Source: Paramacrobiotus metropolitanus
Lineage: Eukaryota; Tardigrada; Eutardigrada; Parachela; Macrobiotidae
Length of the DNA: 64,000 nt
Assembly: GCF_019649055.1 (NCBI RefSeq)
Contig: NW_026570253.1
Coordinates: 806,001-870,000, forward strand
Direction of reading: 5' to 3'
The notes beneath the pieces were generated by a model. It saw nothing but the letters and a program-made list of their open reading frames with translations, was not told the DNA's origin and ran no database searches. This document shows, piece by piece, positions 48,801 to 60,990 of the stretch. The position numbers and the translations under genes are program-made. Position 1 is the first letter of the stretch, and each line of letters begins with the position of its first letter.

Positions 48801-51800
48801 TGAGTTAATTATGGTTTATGTAGCTATTTTAAGAAGCTGGTAAACTCTTTGTGAAAGCATGATTATTTCGACAACTTTTAAAATTTTGAATTGATTCCTG
48901 CATCTGTTGTATTTTGCTTTCTTTCGCTTTTGATTGATTTTGAAGATCGTTTTTGCGTGATGCTTTTATTTTCGGACACGTTTTCGGACTGTATTACGTA
49001 TAAGTATTTTAGCGGGAACTACAAAAGCGCCGAATATGGAATCAGCCACAGCAACGTCTGGTTTAGAGACTCTACCGACGGAACGTAGTACTCACTTAAT
49101 AACTAAAACATCCGTTACCGAACCAGAGACCTCCGGCACAAGATCTTCGACTGCTACAACGGTAAACATCCCTTTCGCATCGTCTTCTTCCGGACAGGAA
49201 CACACCGCAACAACCACAACACTGGTTTCTACTAGCGCGACAACTTTAACCGGCATGACCTTTCCGCTTCTCCAGGACCACACAGTCGCCCTCAACAGCA
49301 CCCCCGGCTTGACCTCGCTATTGCCCGCACTGTCATCCGAATCAGCGTCAGTTACTGTAACAACGGAATCTGTACACACCAACACTTTTCCGCAACCTAC
49401 GGCGACTGCAACGACGGAATTGCTTGTCGCCGCGAGCACTTTGGAAAGCGTTCATACGCCGTCTCCAGCGATGCCGATGGGGCATTTGGACGTGGCGATT
49501 ATCCATCCCAATGAAACTGTCCAGGCGGAATCCACCCATGTTGTCGTGTCCGCTAATTCATCGGCGGCATTTGTGGCATTGCCGGTGGAGTCCACTAGGA
49601 ATGTGTCGGTGGCAAATAACACGTTTTTTGGTTTTGTTCCGCTGGACCAAGAAAATAGTCAGCATGAGGGATGGACGATGCCGCCCAATACCAGCACCAC
49701 TGCAGGTCAGTTTCAGTTATCTTTATAATATAAATTAATTACCGGTTGAATTCCGATTATCAATACAAATACTAAAAATTACTTTGCCGTCATTTCATAA
49801 CAAACAAATTATTCCTTTTTTTTTAATTTTTAAACCTTTTCCCCGATTCTGATGGTTTTCTAAATAAAATGTTGAGGTGGTGTGAACTGAACTATAATTA
49901 CGTACGTCGACAAAATAGATGATGGATCGGACATTCATCATGAATCCATCCTGGCCGTGTCGACAACAGCTGCCGTTGCGACAACTGTACCCACCATTCC
50001 AGATACCTCACCAATGACCTTTGCCACTACGGCAGCATCCCAGCCATTATTAACGGTGACCACAACCGTTCCTCTCATTTTGACGACTGCTCCAGTTACT
50101 CCGCCACCCGTTGCTTCTGTCGCCATCGCAGTTGCGCAGTGTTATAGCGACGAATTTCTCTGCCGTAAGGAGAACCGTTGTGTTCCGCACTTGGTGGTGT
50201 GTAACGGTGTGCCGGAGTGCCAGGATGGCACCGATGAGGCCAACTGCACCGACTGCCATCCCAACTTCCGGTGCTTGTCCGGAGCATGTGTACCCATTGG
50301 GCTTGTGGTCAGTCTCAATGATTACGTATCCTCTTTTCCACAAATATATATAAGATTTCAGTCTTCTGCTGTTGATACGTCAAAGTTTGATAAAACTAAG
50401 AAGTGTACTCTATGCACATTATGCATGAAATGTACTTCTTGTGCAGTGCGATGGTATGGAAGACTGCAGTGATGGATCTGATGAGCTTGGCTGCACACAA
50501 AGCGTCTGCCAAAAGTCGGGAATGTTCCAGTGTATTACGGGATACTGTCTGGAAAACGCTAACCGCTGCGATGGAGCAGGCGACTGCTATTCCATGGGCT
50601 TGCCGGTTGACGAGTTAAACTGCATTGGAACGGATGCTAATCACACTTGCAGTGGTCCCAATCAGTTTACCTGCCAACAGAGCCGACGTTGTATTCCACT
50701 GCACTGGAGGTAAGGGAATGTTTTGTAAACTGCAATTTAGTATTATGCATGGAAGCTCACTAAGTAAACTAACACCGAATCAAAAACGTTTCGGGCATTG
50801 GTTTGATTAACACAAACAGAGTAATAAAACATTGGTGTGTTTCTGATGCATTTGATTTTGCGCTAGGTGTAATGGGCGAATTGACTGTTTGAATCAAGAA
50901 GACGAAGTTAACTGCCAGTGTGATGTCGGAAAAATTTCTTGTGCTGGCGGTGGCGGTTGCATTGATGCGAGGTAAGGAATACATTTTATACGATAAAGTT
51001 TTGGTGACTTTTTAATAATGCATAAGTTCTCAGGTTGCGCTGCAATGGAGTGGTGGACTGTCCAGATGGATACAGCGACGAAACAGACTGCTTCCAGCTA
51101 CAAAATTCTGGATTAGTGCAAGCCCGAATGTTGGATACCGAATGGCACAATCTCTGCACGGACGGATGGAACCAGCGAGCGGCCAATAACATTTGCCAAA
51201 AGCTTGGATACCGGTAAACTCACATTATAGACATTAAACAGCGTCCTTAAATGAAGTAGCACCTCTTCTTATAGTGACATAGTCATGTGCGTTAAGCAAC
51301 TAATTTGACAAACACAACAACATCCGCTTTAAATAGTTATTCCTCTGAGCTAAAAAAGCCGATGTTACCTGACTGTTTGTGATTCGATGTTGCACAATAA
51401 TACTCGCGGTCAGTTAAGAACGAACAAAGTTGCAAACAAAGGTCAATGATTAATCATCCTTTGCGTCATTTTGCCAAATAATTTCAATTACAGTGTTAGG
51501 AAATAAGAATAAATGGTAAACAAACAAACAATTAATAATAATAATAATAGAGTTAAAGTGATATAATTAACATTTATTGCCATACTAAAATATTCCTGTA
51601 CTGTGACACTTTTATAATTTTGATTATTAAAACGGTAATTCAACAATACTGTTTATGCCAATTTTTATATAATAAGTTGATAACTTCAAATGTTCGCATT
51701 AGACCGGCCATGTCAGTGTTCACCGTTCCTGCTCCAGCCACCGATACCGGCAACATTTTCTGGCTGAAACCGGACTTCAATGCGACGCAGACCTTGCTGC

Positions 51801-54800
51801 AGCAGCTGCACATCACCACGCCCAACACCTGCCTCGATCCTAATTCCCGAGCCGGGATCACTTGTGAACGCTTCCGGTGCCAAATCGCCAATGACCCCGG
51901 TGTCGGCAATCAGGTCAAACTGCAATCAGCTATCGTGAAGATTATGTTCGAAGGCGATGCCTTCACGGTCTGCAATGGATACCTGGTGGCACCCATGTGG
52001 ATTCTGACTTCCGCTAGCTGTTTGCAAAATAGGTACTGAACTCATTTATCTTCTAAAAAATAATGTGGATTAGCATTCTGAAAATTCTGTGACGTATTTT
52101 AATTACTTTGTAGCGTATTACAATATTTGGACAACTTTATCTGTAGAGTATTCTTCGCAACTGATTTTCGTGTAAATTGTTTTAGACCGGCCAGTACGAT
52201 AAAGTTGACCTTTTATACCAATACTTTCCACACCAACGTGACTGCGGTGCATCTTCATCCCAATCATTTGACGGTGCGCATGCTGCACAATTACGATTTT
52301 GCTCTATTAAAAGTGGCTGGCGTAGTCCCGGCCAATTTTGTTCCCGTTTGTCTGCCGTCCAATTCCAACCCGTCCTTGTGCAAACTGGCGAAATTGTACG
52401 ATAACAGTACCGTGGTGGCATCGCAGCTGCAACGCGTGGCCGAAATGGACTGCAATTCGAAGCGGAATTATGCCGGATTGGTCAGTGGAAGTATGGAGTG
52501 TTGGCGCAGCTCACTGCCCATGTGTGATGTATGTCGTCTTCTGACAAAAAAATACAGTAACTGTTATTAAACTATTTAAATTCCCATACCAAAATATGAT
52601 AATACTGTAATAATACGTCTTAATTTCGCTTTCCTTATCGCTCTTCGAAAGCTCAGTTTTTAATAAAGGAGTTTTGTCAATAGGTACTCGTATAACAAAA
52701 CACTCGTGAACAGATTTTGCGGACCACTGTAACCTGCATGGCAGAGCCGATCGATAGCTTCCTACATAGTCTGTACTCTGTACCGATGTACTGTATATCA
52801 AAAGCACCCTTGTATGAAAAGCTTCGCATGTAAATCACTGTTTCAAATATTCCGATCCATCTTAAATCACACTTAGAATATGTATGGTATTTTTGTCGTA
52901 AAGCAATTTCAAGTTCAAGTGCAATGTTTTTTTGCAGGAGGACGCCGTGTCGCCGATGATTTGTCAGAGCATCTTAGGTGCATGGGAAATCCGCGGCTTC
53001 CTCAGCTACCAACACCACTGCGGCTACTTCACCCCCAAACCCCTGGTCTTCGCCAATTTGACCTACGCCGTCGACTGGATCCGAGATCTCATCGGACCAG
53101 CGCTGTCCAACGTGCCGCGCACCGATGAATCTGTCTTTTATCCCTACATGGAACCAGTTGCCGCCGACTCTCACGTTATCTTCACTACAACCGCGCACGA
53201 GCTGCACACTACCATCACGCCGCCGATAACGACTGTGACGACGACAGTGACCTCGCGGAAGACTGTGCATTATGATCTGGATGAGGTGACAGCGGAGTAC
53301 GGGAATGACACGTACAATATTACCACGTCGGCACCGGTAGAACTGTCGAATAGCACGACAGCGGGATTCGCCGCGGTATTGTTCAATGTCTTCGGAAATA
53401 TCACCGGTGTGCCGGTGAATACGACTGTGGCCACAATGCTCGTACCGGACACGACGACATCACCATCGCCATTCAAACTGCAGTGTCCTGATGGTATGCT
53501 GTCATGACAAACAATAAATTTCTTTTGTTTTACGATAATTTTGCGACTTATGGTTAGATGTAGTCAGTTGATGATCTCTTATAGTACTAGTAATTTTTTC
53601 TCTTTTTCAAGGCATGTTTTTACCGTCTTCTTACTTCAAAATTATTAAAACATAATTTTGCTTGTGTTTGTGGTCAAGAACTTTTGAATAATTTCAGTAA
53701 TTAAATAAGGGGATAGTTTGATTATGCTTTTTCCGAATATAAAGTTACGTTCCAGCCCCAATGGTTCTGCAAAGTTTTATTAAATGTTTTCCAAGGCCTG
53801 ATTCAGTGCGTTTGTTTGATTTAGGAACACCGCTTCTGACCGAATATTTATGCGACGGAATCTTCCAGTGCAGCGACGGTTGGGACGAGAAGCCGGACAT
53901 TTGCCTGAACATCAGCTGCCCGGCGGCGTCGCACATCCGCTGCACCAACGGCCGCTGCGTGGACAGCCGCACCGTGTGCGATGCGCGCGCCCAGTGTCCG
54001 GCCGGCGCCAGCGATGAAGTAGGCTGTAAAGATTGCAACATGAACACCCACTTCAAGTGTCTGGGAGACCGCTGCATCCCGCTCTCGTGGATGTGTGACG
54101 GCGAGAAGGACTGCCAGTACGGTGACGACGAATCCAACCAGAGGTGCCAAGTGTGCGCCAACGCCACCAATCAGTTCCACTGTACATACGGTGGAGGGTG
54201 TGTCCCGTGGGAAAAGGTGTGCGATGGGGCGTTCGATTGTCCGGATTTCTCCGATGAGAGTCAGTGCGCCCGTGTCAACGGGACGATGGGCGGTGTGGTG
54301 GAGATGCGGGCCCGTGGATCGGAGTGGATGGCGGTGTGTGACAGTGGGACGACGGAGCGGAATGATCAATGGGGCGTTGGATTGTGTCATGATTTGGGTT
54401 TTGATTACGCCAATCGAACGAAGGCGATCGGGGTGGGGAAGCGGCCGGGGTTTGTCATCGGACGGGATGCGACGACGGCCAACGTCAATTTGTATTTAGC
54501 TGCTAAGAATGTCACAACGGAGTGCAACGGATCGCTGGCTTTGTCTGTAAATTGCGGGTTTCAGAGTGAGTCCTACTAGTGCAACTGCATTTTTTCTTTC
54601 TTAAACCTCTATGATTTTTCTTATGTACAATATCTCTTCCTGTTGCATTTTTCAAAAAATAAAAATATTTCCCATGTATATGGTTTGTATACATGATTAT
54701 TATACATGCTTTGACATAATTGGCTCGAATTTTGCGAATGCCTTATCAATTCTGCAGCTAAACTTCGGTTAATAGGTAACGTACTTCTTTAATTCTTAAA

Positions 54801-56278
54801 CACAGAAGGGTTTAAACGCACTTTTGAATGCCTAAATCGCTGATCCCTTTTCAGAACGCGGCAACTGGCAGTTCGATCTGACGGACCTCGACCCATCTGT
54901 GGCATACAAAGCCGCGCCCAACGAGTACCGCCACATTGTCCTCTTGGTGTACTTGAAGGGTGACCTGGAAGATTGCGTCGGCGTTATATTGAATTCGCGC
55001 TGGATTCTGACTTCCTACGAATGCATCTCTCAAGCGTAGGTGGTTGCTTAAATATTTCTCTGATAGCGCTCCAGGTGACCTTTGTGCTTGTACGGTTGTT
55101 CAGGGATCCCACGATGACGCCAGTGGACTGGGCGCTCTTTTCCAATCCCAACTCCATGGATCAGGGCTCCTTCCACTTGATTCGACGGTTCGTCGCCCAT
55201 CCCAGTGTCAAGTTTAATATCTACTTTTCCAAACATGATCTGGTGTTGGTGGAAGCCATGGAAAGCCTAAAAATGGGTTCTAGTTCGGAGGATAATGCGG
55301 CTGTGTGGACGCCGAGAAGTCCAGTCCCGCTCAACGCGTCGTGTGTATCCTATGGATACTTGTACTCAAGTACGTTGAACGAAATAAAAAGTTTGCAAGA
55401 CTCGAAACTTCCTAGATGCTCTGCAGTCTGCGGAGTCATGCCGGCCATCTACGTATGCGAGTTTTGCGGCTGTTGTATGAACTTCTATCATTATTAAAAC
55501 CAGGTTTATTCAAACGTCGTTTTATTTATCGCAAATTTAAGTACAACACGAACTTTGTTACGTAATTTGGGCTGTGAACGAACCAACAGATTGTGCCGAC
55601 TGCGTTCGGACATTCTTGTCCAAGTCCAGTAAATGTGCAATTGTGCATCGAAAGCAAGGTAGATTGACATACTCGTAATTGTACTCGTATACGATCCTGT
55701 GCTGCATGCACTCTTTTGTCCACTTATTGCTATCTCATTAATCTCCTTTGATGGCGAAAATAAATTAGCGTTTGATTACTGATGAGTTTTGTAACTAAGC
55801 TCAGTTTGTTTTGTAGTAACGGAAATTCCTGGCACACGGATGAGTAGACGGTCGGAAGGACAGCTATATTTCTGGAAGACTCCGCTGATATCCCCGGAGC
55901 AGTGCAATCAGGCTAGCAATTACAACGGAATGATCACCGACTCTATGCTGTGTGGCGGTTTCCGCAACACCACGCACAGAAGTCCCTGCATGGTAAAGTT
56001 TGAAACTTGAGTGCGAGTGTAGACCGACTGCAAAACTGATAAAATAACATCGTAAAAACGGAATAATCTGTCGCCAGGGTCGAGTGGATGGCGCGCCGGT
56101 AATTTGTCGGAATGCCAATCAGTTGTGGGAAGTGGTGGGCATCCGCAGTTTCCAGCCGGTGTGTGATTCTCTCTGGATGGCCCCCTCGGTGTACACGGAC
56201 ATTTACCAGCACCGGAAATGGATCGGTGATGTAATCGGTCCTTATCTGACCATGAGCCAAATGACCACGACCGAATAG
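42826..56278 (+). CDS. Type II transmembrane mosaic protein: SEA, EGF, LDLa, SRCR and two inactive trypsin-like domains
   Basis: Twenty-two exons: 42826..42930, 44466..44842, 45374..45501, 46599..46919, 47658..47770, 48119..48186, 48359..48474, 48534..48572, 48638..48799, 49013..49705, 49919..50307, 50447..50709, 50867..50971, 51034..51213, 51703..52032, 52186..52528, 52938..53493, 53825..54565, 54855..55035, 55104..55369, 55817..55992 and 56078..56278; 1,950 aa. Order: cytoplasmic tail, membrane anchor (~183-203), SEA-like region (~310-409), EGF-like domain, long Ser/Thr-rich mucin-like stretch, five LDLa repeats, SRCR, trypsin-like domain 1, Thr-rich linker, four LDLa, SRCR, trypsin-like domain 2. 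The layout recalls corin, enteropeptidase and Nudel. Domain 1 has LTSASC for LTAAHC and DAVSP for DSGGP; domain 2 has LTSYEC and GRVDGAP. Only the catalytic Asp remains in each (NYDFALL, KHDLVLV), so neither should cleave peptides. A receptor, scaffold or decoy role at the cell surface is inferred. No orthologue is named with confidence. Confidence 0.9.
43121..43160. repeat. 20-bp tandem repeat, two copies
   Basis: TTGTGATTAATTTGTTAAA(A/T) is present twice in direct succession inside the first intron of the pseudoprotease gene. It is a simple local duplication with no evident function. Confidence 0.8.
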
Positions 56279-56347
56279 TTTTGTTAGCATAATGTGCAAA
56301 ATGCTCATCCGCTGTTTCGTGTTTGTAAATTTTAAGCAAGTTGTTTG

Positions 56348-56353
56348 ATTAAA
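56348..56353 (+). terminator. Poly(A) signal ATTAAA of the pseudoprotease gene
   Basis: ATTAAA, the common variant signal, lies 70 bp past the stop codon. It falls in the ~360-bp convergent gap before the UBC9 gene. Confidence 0.45.
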
Positions 56354-56641
56354 GTGTGAAAAATTGTATTTTTACTTCAGTACAGCCACAGTCAATTACA
56401 GTATACAAAGAATTCAGTCCATTCACAAACATCGGAGATAAGTTCTTTTAGAAGAAATCTGATACCTCAAATGGAGTAGACTGGGCGTAATACAGATAAA
56501 AGTGGATTTAGAAAATGAACATCAATACGAAGCCTACCAATCAGTCTTATATCATCAGTATACTGAACCGAGATTCGCAGAACATTGCGATAATTAAACA
56601 CTAAACGCAGAGCAGTTGAAGCATCTCCATCCACGCACAGA

Positions 56642-57614
56642 TTAACTCTTGGCAGCTGGTTTAACATTGGCCTGACTGAATTTCTTAGCCTGTTCCTTCA
56701 CTTTGGCCACGTATTCCTCGCGGTTCTTGGTGTAAGCGCCGTACGCTTCGGCCTGCGCCGGATCCTTCTCGTTGGGATTGACCAGCAGATCCTGAATGCC
56801 CAGCAGGATCTCCTTCACCGTGATGCCCGAGCGCCAGCCCTTGTCCTCGTCCAGAATAGACAGACACACCGTGCCGCTCGGATACACATTGGGATGGAAC
56901 AACGGCGGCTCGAAGACGCATTTGGGCGGTGTGGCCGGATAATCATCGCGGAATTTCATCTTCAGATGGTAGTAGCTGCCCGATGGTGGATGCTCCCAGA
57001 TGGAACCCTTGGGGCCTGCCGAAACAGTAGAAGCAAAATTATGCCATCAAAACAATCTATTAAAAATGCAATTTAACAATAAGTCAGATGATTATTGTCA
57101 TCAAACGATAAAAACTTGAATCCACTGCAGGTAAATACTAACATTTTCTGTGCTTCATCAAATGAAACCCGAAAACTTCCAAAAAATATTCTAGGACGAA
57201 GGTAATTCGGCACCTATGTACCTGGAATGAGGCAGTCCCAGATAAACTCGTTCAGGGTGCCATCAGGATTTTCCGTCGGCTTGGCCACAAACCTGGAGGA
57301 GGCTTTTGCCAATTAGTATCAATCATTTAGTGGTTTACAACCAAAAGAAGCGTTTGTACCATAAGGCACAAATACATACCCAAACGGATGATCTTTGCGC
57401 CTAAAAGCAGAAAAAATCCAATTAATTACAGTAAAATGCCAGAGACCGATGTGCACACTGCCCAGAATTTTACGAGTTTCGGCAATTGGTGAGTTGCCGA
57501 CTAATACTATATAGCCTATCCAAGCTATGCAGTAGTGCAGGCTTCTGAACAAAGTCGAGAGATTCCTTACCATGTTTTGCGTTCTTCCCTCAAACGATTC
57601 AGCGCCAGACTCAT
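56642..57614 (-). CDS. UBE2I: SUMO-conjugating enzyme UBC9
   Basis: Four minus-strand exons: 57571..57614, 57380..57400, 57222..57292 and 56642..57015; 169 aa, against 158 aa for human UBC9. Exon 2 is only 21 nt. The sequence follows UBC9 closely: [50 protein letters not shown] with the catalytic Cys at ~96, HPN upstream of it, and [14 protein letters not shown]9 receives SUMO from SAE1/UBA2 and transfers it to lysines in psi-K-x-E motifs, mostly in nuclear proteins. Two differences stand out: a longer loop after GPKGSIWE ([11 protein letters not shown] in place of the shorter GGLFKL), and a tail of ~10 residues ending in [11 protein letters not shown]9 and ASF1 are divergently arranged across ~1.1 kb. 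Confidence 0.96.
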
Positions 57615-58713
57615 GATTACCTTTCAAAAGGAATGCCGATAAATCAGTCTGAAAATGGCTTTGGCTTTATAAACAAAATGATTCATATCTCAAAACTCGA
57701 AACCAGTACTTATCGCGATAGAGCAGAATCAGCCTCAAACATCAGCACCCAAAAAATCAGCAATGATGTCGTTTCCGAAGTGCTCATGAACGATCAGGTT
57801 ACGATACCATGTCTCTTTTCATTTATTTAATATCTTATTCTTCACTTACTTTTTCAGTTATTAATTTTGTGTTGATGCAGTAGGTTGCGCATATAATAAC
57901 AAATCTATCTCCAAAATTAGCCTTTAAGGAAAACAAAAGTATTTATGCAGATCAACTGATCAAGTCAAAAACTGAAAAACTGACCGTAGAGCAACTTGGA
58001 AAGTAGTGTGGAAAACCAGAAAGAGGACAAAAGTGGCAAGCTGCAGCACGCAAGCACAAGTGACAAGTACGAAGAAGTGCCGTACCGTTCCGTAACTTTT
58101 ATAAACATTGCGATATCGGGATGTGCGATTGGTTACCGCGAATTCGTTACGGGACCGAGGGCGGGGCGTGAAGGCCAGCGTCGTTTCGTTTGTGATTTTG
58201 CTAGTTTTTGGAGTTCATCTGTTCGTGGATCTTTCACTGGACTCTGTCTTCCTCAATTTCCTTGGTGCTCCTGGGTTTGGGATTGTTGATTATTGGTTGG
58301 AAAAAGCTAGCCAGAGATTTGTTAAAATCTGGGATCCGAGATTTCTGAATAGATTTCTGATCGACGCAGTTTAGACTCAGGTTTTATTTGCTGTTGAGTG
58401 TTGACTCAGACGACAGAAATTGTTGCCACATTTCTAGATCTGGTTTATCATTCTTCCATGCTGGCCCCTTCCAAGACTGTCAGTCTGTTTTGAAGCACGG
58501 CTGCGTGATTCTTCCGCACGGTAAATAACGGCCGTAATTTCGGAGCTGTGTGCAAAACCCAGCCCAACACGAGATCGGCGGACCCCACTGGATAACGAGA
58601 TAATTCACAAATTACAACTCAGTGACAACTGCTGTAATTTGCAGATTGAACATTTTGATTTCACCATCCTTTGAACTGTGCGACATCTTCGTCCTTTCCC
58701 CACCTGTTCCACC
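57615..58713. other. Divergent intergenic region between UBC9 and ASF1
   Basis: This 1.1-kb gap separates two head-to-head start codons and should contain both promoters. Overlapping ORFs at 57996..58374 are judged non-coding, although one has a hydrophobic stretch. Confidence 0.5.
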
Positions 58714-59997
58714 ATGAGCAAACTAAACATCAGCAACGTGACGGTCTTGGAGAACCCAGCCAACTTCTTCCATCCCTTGGCGTTTGAAATCACTTTCGAA
58801 GCGTACGAAGATCTAAATGAAGGTGAGCGTGTCGCGAAGGAAACTGTCGCTGACTGATGATTGCTGAACCCTTTTCTTGTGGAATCGCTCGTCATTAACG
58901 CACGGTTTGGTTGGTTTAATGGAAGTCACTTTGATGCAGATGTCGAATGGAAGATCATCTATGTGGGATCGGCCGAGAGCATGTCTTTTGATCAGCTGCT
59001 GGATGCGGTTGTCGTTGGACCCATCCCCACGGGGCGCCATCAGTTTATTTTTCGGGTTAGCTGCAGTTTCAATTTCAAACGGTTACATTTTCAACATAAA
59101 ATGATGTTCTACTTCTAATAACATTCTGCAAGTTTTGTTGTTGATAAATCACAACTGGTATTTTAATTACTGTAAGTGTAAGTTAGTAGGTACTGTACTG
59201 CAAATTTGGAAATCCGTGATGCTTTTTTCTGCAGTACATCATTACTGTAGTATTGGACTTTCATTACTTACTTGAGAAATTATTTTGTATGGTATTTTAA
59301 GGTGAAGAATGTTGTAATTTTATAAAAAAATAATAGCTAACACCCAAAAATTAACCGATATGAAAGGAAAAATGAACGGTTGTTAGCATACTTGTTATCT
59401 TGACAGTTTGTGCATTTTTACTTTTAGGCTCCCGCTCCGAATCCCCAGAAAATCCCAGTGGATGATGTCATCGGTATTACAGTGGTGATGATAACGGCCT
59501 CGTATCGCGGGAAGGAGTTCTCTCGTGTTGGATATTACGTGAATATTGACTATGCCGATCCGGAACTGAAGGAAAATCCACCCGCCACTCCGCTTTTTGA
59601 GAAGGTACGCTGGGATGCTGTTTACATGCTTTGATTGGACTAGACTTGAACTTTCCACTTCGTTGTAAAAATCGACTCGTAAAATCGAAGCTTCTTCGGG
59701 AGAAACCAGTTGAAGTGTTGAAGATTTTTAAGATTGTTTCAGATGAAAGGAACAGTGTTTCGTATTATCCAGGAGTCATGAGATATCTTGCGGTCTTTAG
59801 TGTACTGTAAAATCAAAAAGAGCAGAGAATAATCAGTTAATTTTGTTTTTCAACGCTATTTGCAGCTGGAGCGTAACATTCTCTCCAACAATCCCCGTAT
59901 CACCCGCTGCAAAATTGATTGGGACGACAAGCCTCAGATGGATGGCGTGTCATCCAATGCTAATTCCTCTGCGAATATGGTGGTAGATTCCATGTAA
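58714..59997 (+). CDS. ASF1: Histone H3-H4 chaperone ASF1
   Basis: Four exons: 58714..58822, 58940..59055, 59428..59604 and 59866..59997; 177 aa. The Ig-like core is clear: LNISNVTVLENPANFFHPL, FEITFEAYEDLNEDVEWKI, YVGSAES, DQLLDAVVVGPIPTGRHQF, APNPQKIPVDDVIGITVV, SYRGKEFSRVGYYVN, LKENPPATP and LERNILSNNPRITRCKIDW. ASF1 holds an H3-H4 dimer and hands it to CAF-1 or HIRA during replication-coupled and replication-independent nucleosome assembly. The acidic C-terminal tail of many orthologues is reduced here to a short Ser/Asn-rich tail. Intron 1 falls inside the DLxEDxEWK motif region. The assignment is firm. Confidence 0.96.
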
Positions 59998-60990
59998 AAG
60001 TTCGGCATCGGCTGAGGACTCTGATTCTGGTAAATCGTTCACATGGTTGGAACTGTGCGAGACAGCCTATTTTTCTCAGTTTTTACTGCACAGATTTTGG
60101 TGTAAAATTATTTCAGTTGTCTGGCCGCTGTTTAAATAAGTCGTGCTAAATATCAATGTTAATAATTATAGCTGTAAACGGTTGCTACAAAATGTTGCCG
60201 AAATTTCTTGTACCAAGTGCCAACACTGTCTGCGCACGGTGCAAACAGTTTAAAATGTCGATGGCGTTTTTTGCTGATAGAAAAATTCAGTACAGTTTTG
60301 TTCGATTGTCCGTAAATTAGTTCATTGAATTGCCTGGGTGCGAGTTGCTTTTAAACTGAATAATTGACCGTTAATTAATGCCATTTGCGAATGGTATTTC
60401 GATATATTGTGGTCGGTCTTACAGAAAATTATGGCGAAGAAATGTTTGCATGAAATCACGTAAAATTTCTGCAAACGGGATATCCGTTAGCGATCTGCTG
60501 AATCAGATGCTGATTGGTGAATAATATTGTGTTTTCTCCAAGAAAGTCATTTCGTTTGGCTTACAGTGAACTGAGTTCGGCCGAAATTGGCAAGCATTCG
60601 GATGCGCCCAAGTGAGAATTACTAGAGCGCAGAAAACAGAGAAAATGCAGAGCACATGTAATTGACGCCATTGCACATTCTCTGACACTTTTACCAGTGT
60701 CCACCTTTGTCGTCGAGCGAGCATGTTTCACGCAAGGGGCCAGTAATTAGCCGCAATGTCCAACTAATTTCCACCAGCCGATCGGCATGCGTATAACGGT
60801 GTGTGTGTTGTGATCGGATTGCTGCATTAAAATTTGCCTCAACGATCCACTTAAATGCTCAAATTATATTATCAACTGGCTGGTGTTGCCGTTAAGGAAC
60901 TGTTAGGACGACAGACTGGCCGCTCGTGTAACCAGTTTGACTGTTGTTTCTTGTACATACGCTCAAGCTGTTTGTTAGTGTTTGCCGCCG
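59998..60990. other. Intergenic: ASF1 3' flank and formin-like gene 5' flank
   Basis: Nearly 1 kb without a recognisable gene. Short ORFs on the minus strand (for example 60503..60724) show no similarity. It should include the promoter of the next gene. Confidence 0.5.

Noticed and set aside
53745-54390. Minus-strand ORFs of 141 and 180 codons
   Set aside because: They are antisense to the LDLa-rich exon of the pseudoprotease gene, which has all diagnostic cysteines on the plus strand.
55370-55497. Open continuation after residue YLYS in trypsin-like domain 2
   Set aside because: No downstream acceptor keeps frame from the later donor, whereas the GTACGT donor at 55370 joins in phase to 55817 and restores a protease-like sequence.
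57996-58374. Two overlapping plus-strand ORFs, one with a hydrophobic stretch
   Set aside because: They lie in the UBC9-ASF1 divergent promoter region, with no similarity, no splice support and two competing frames.
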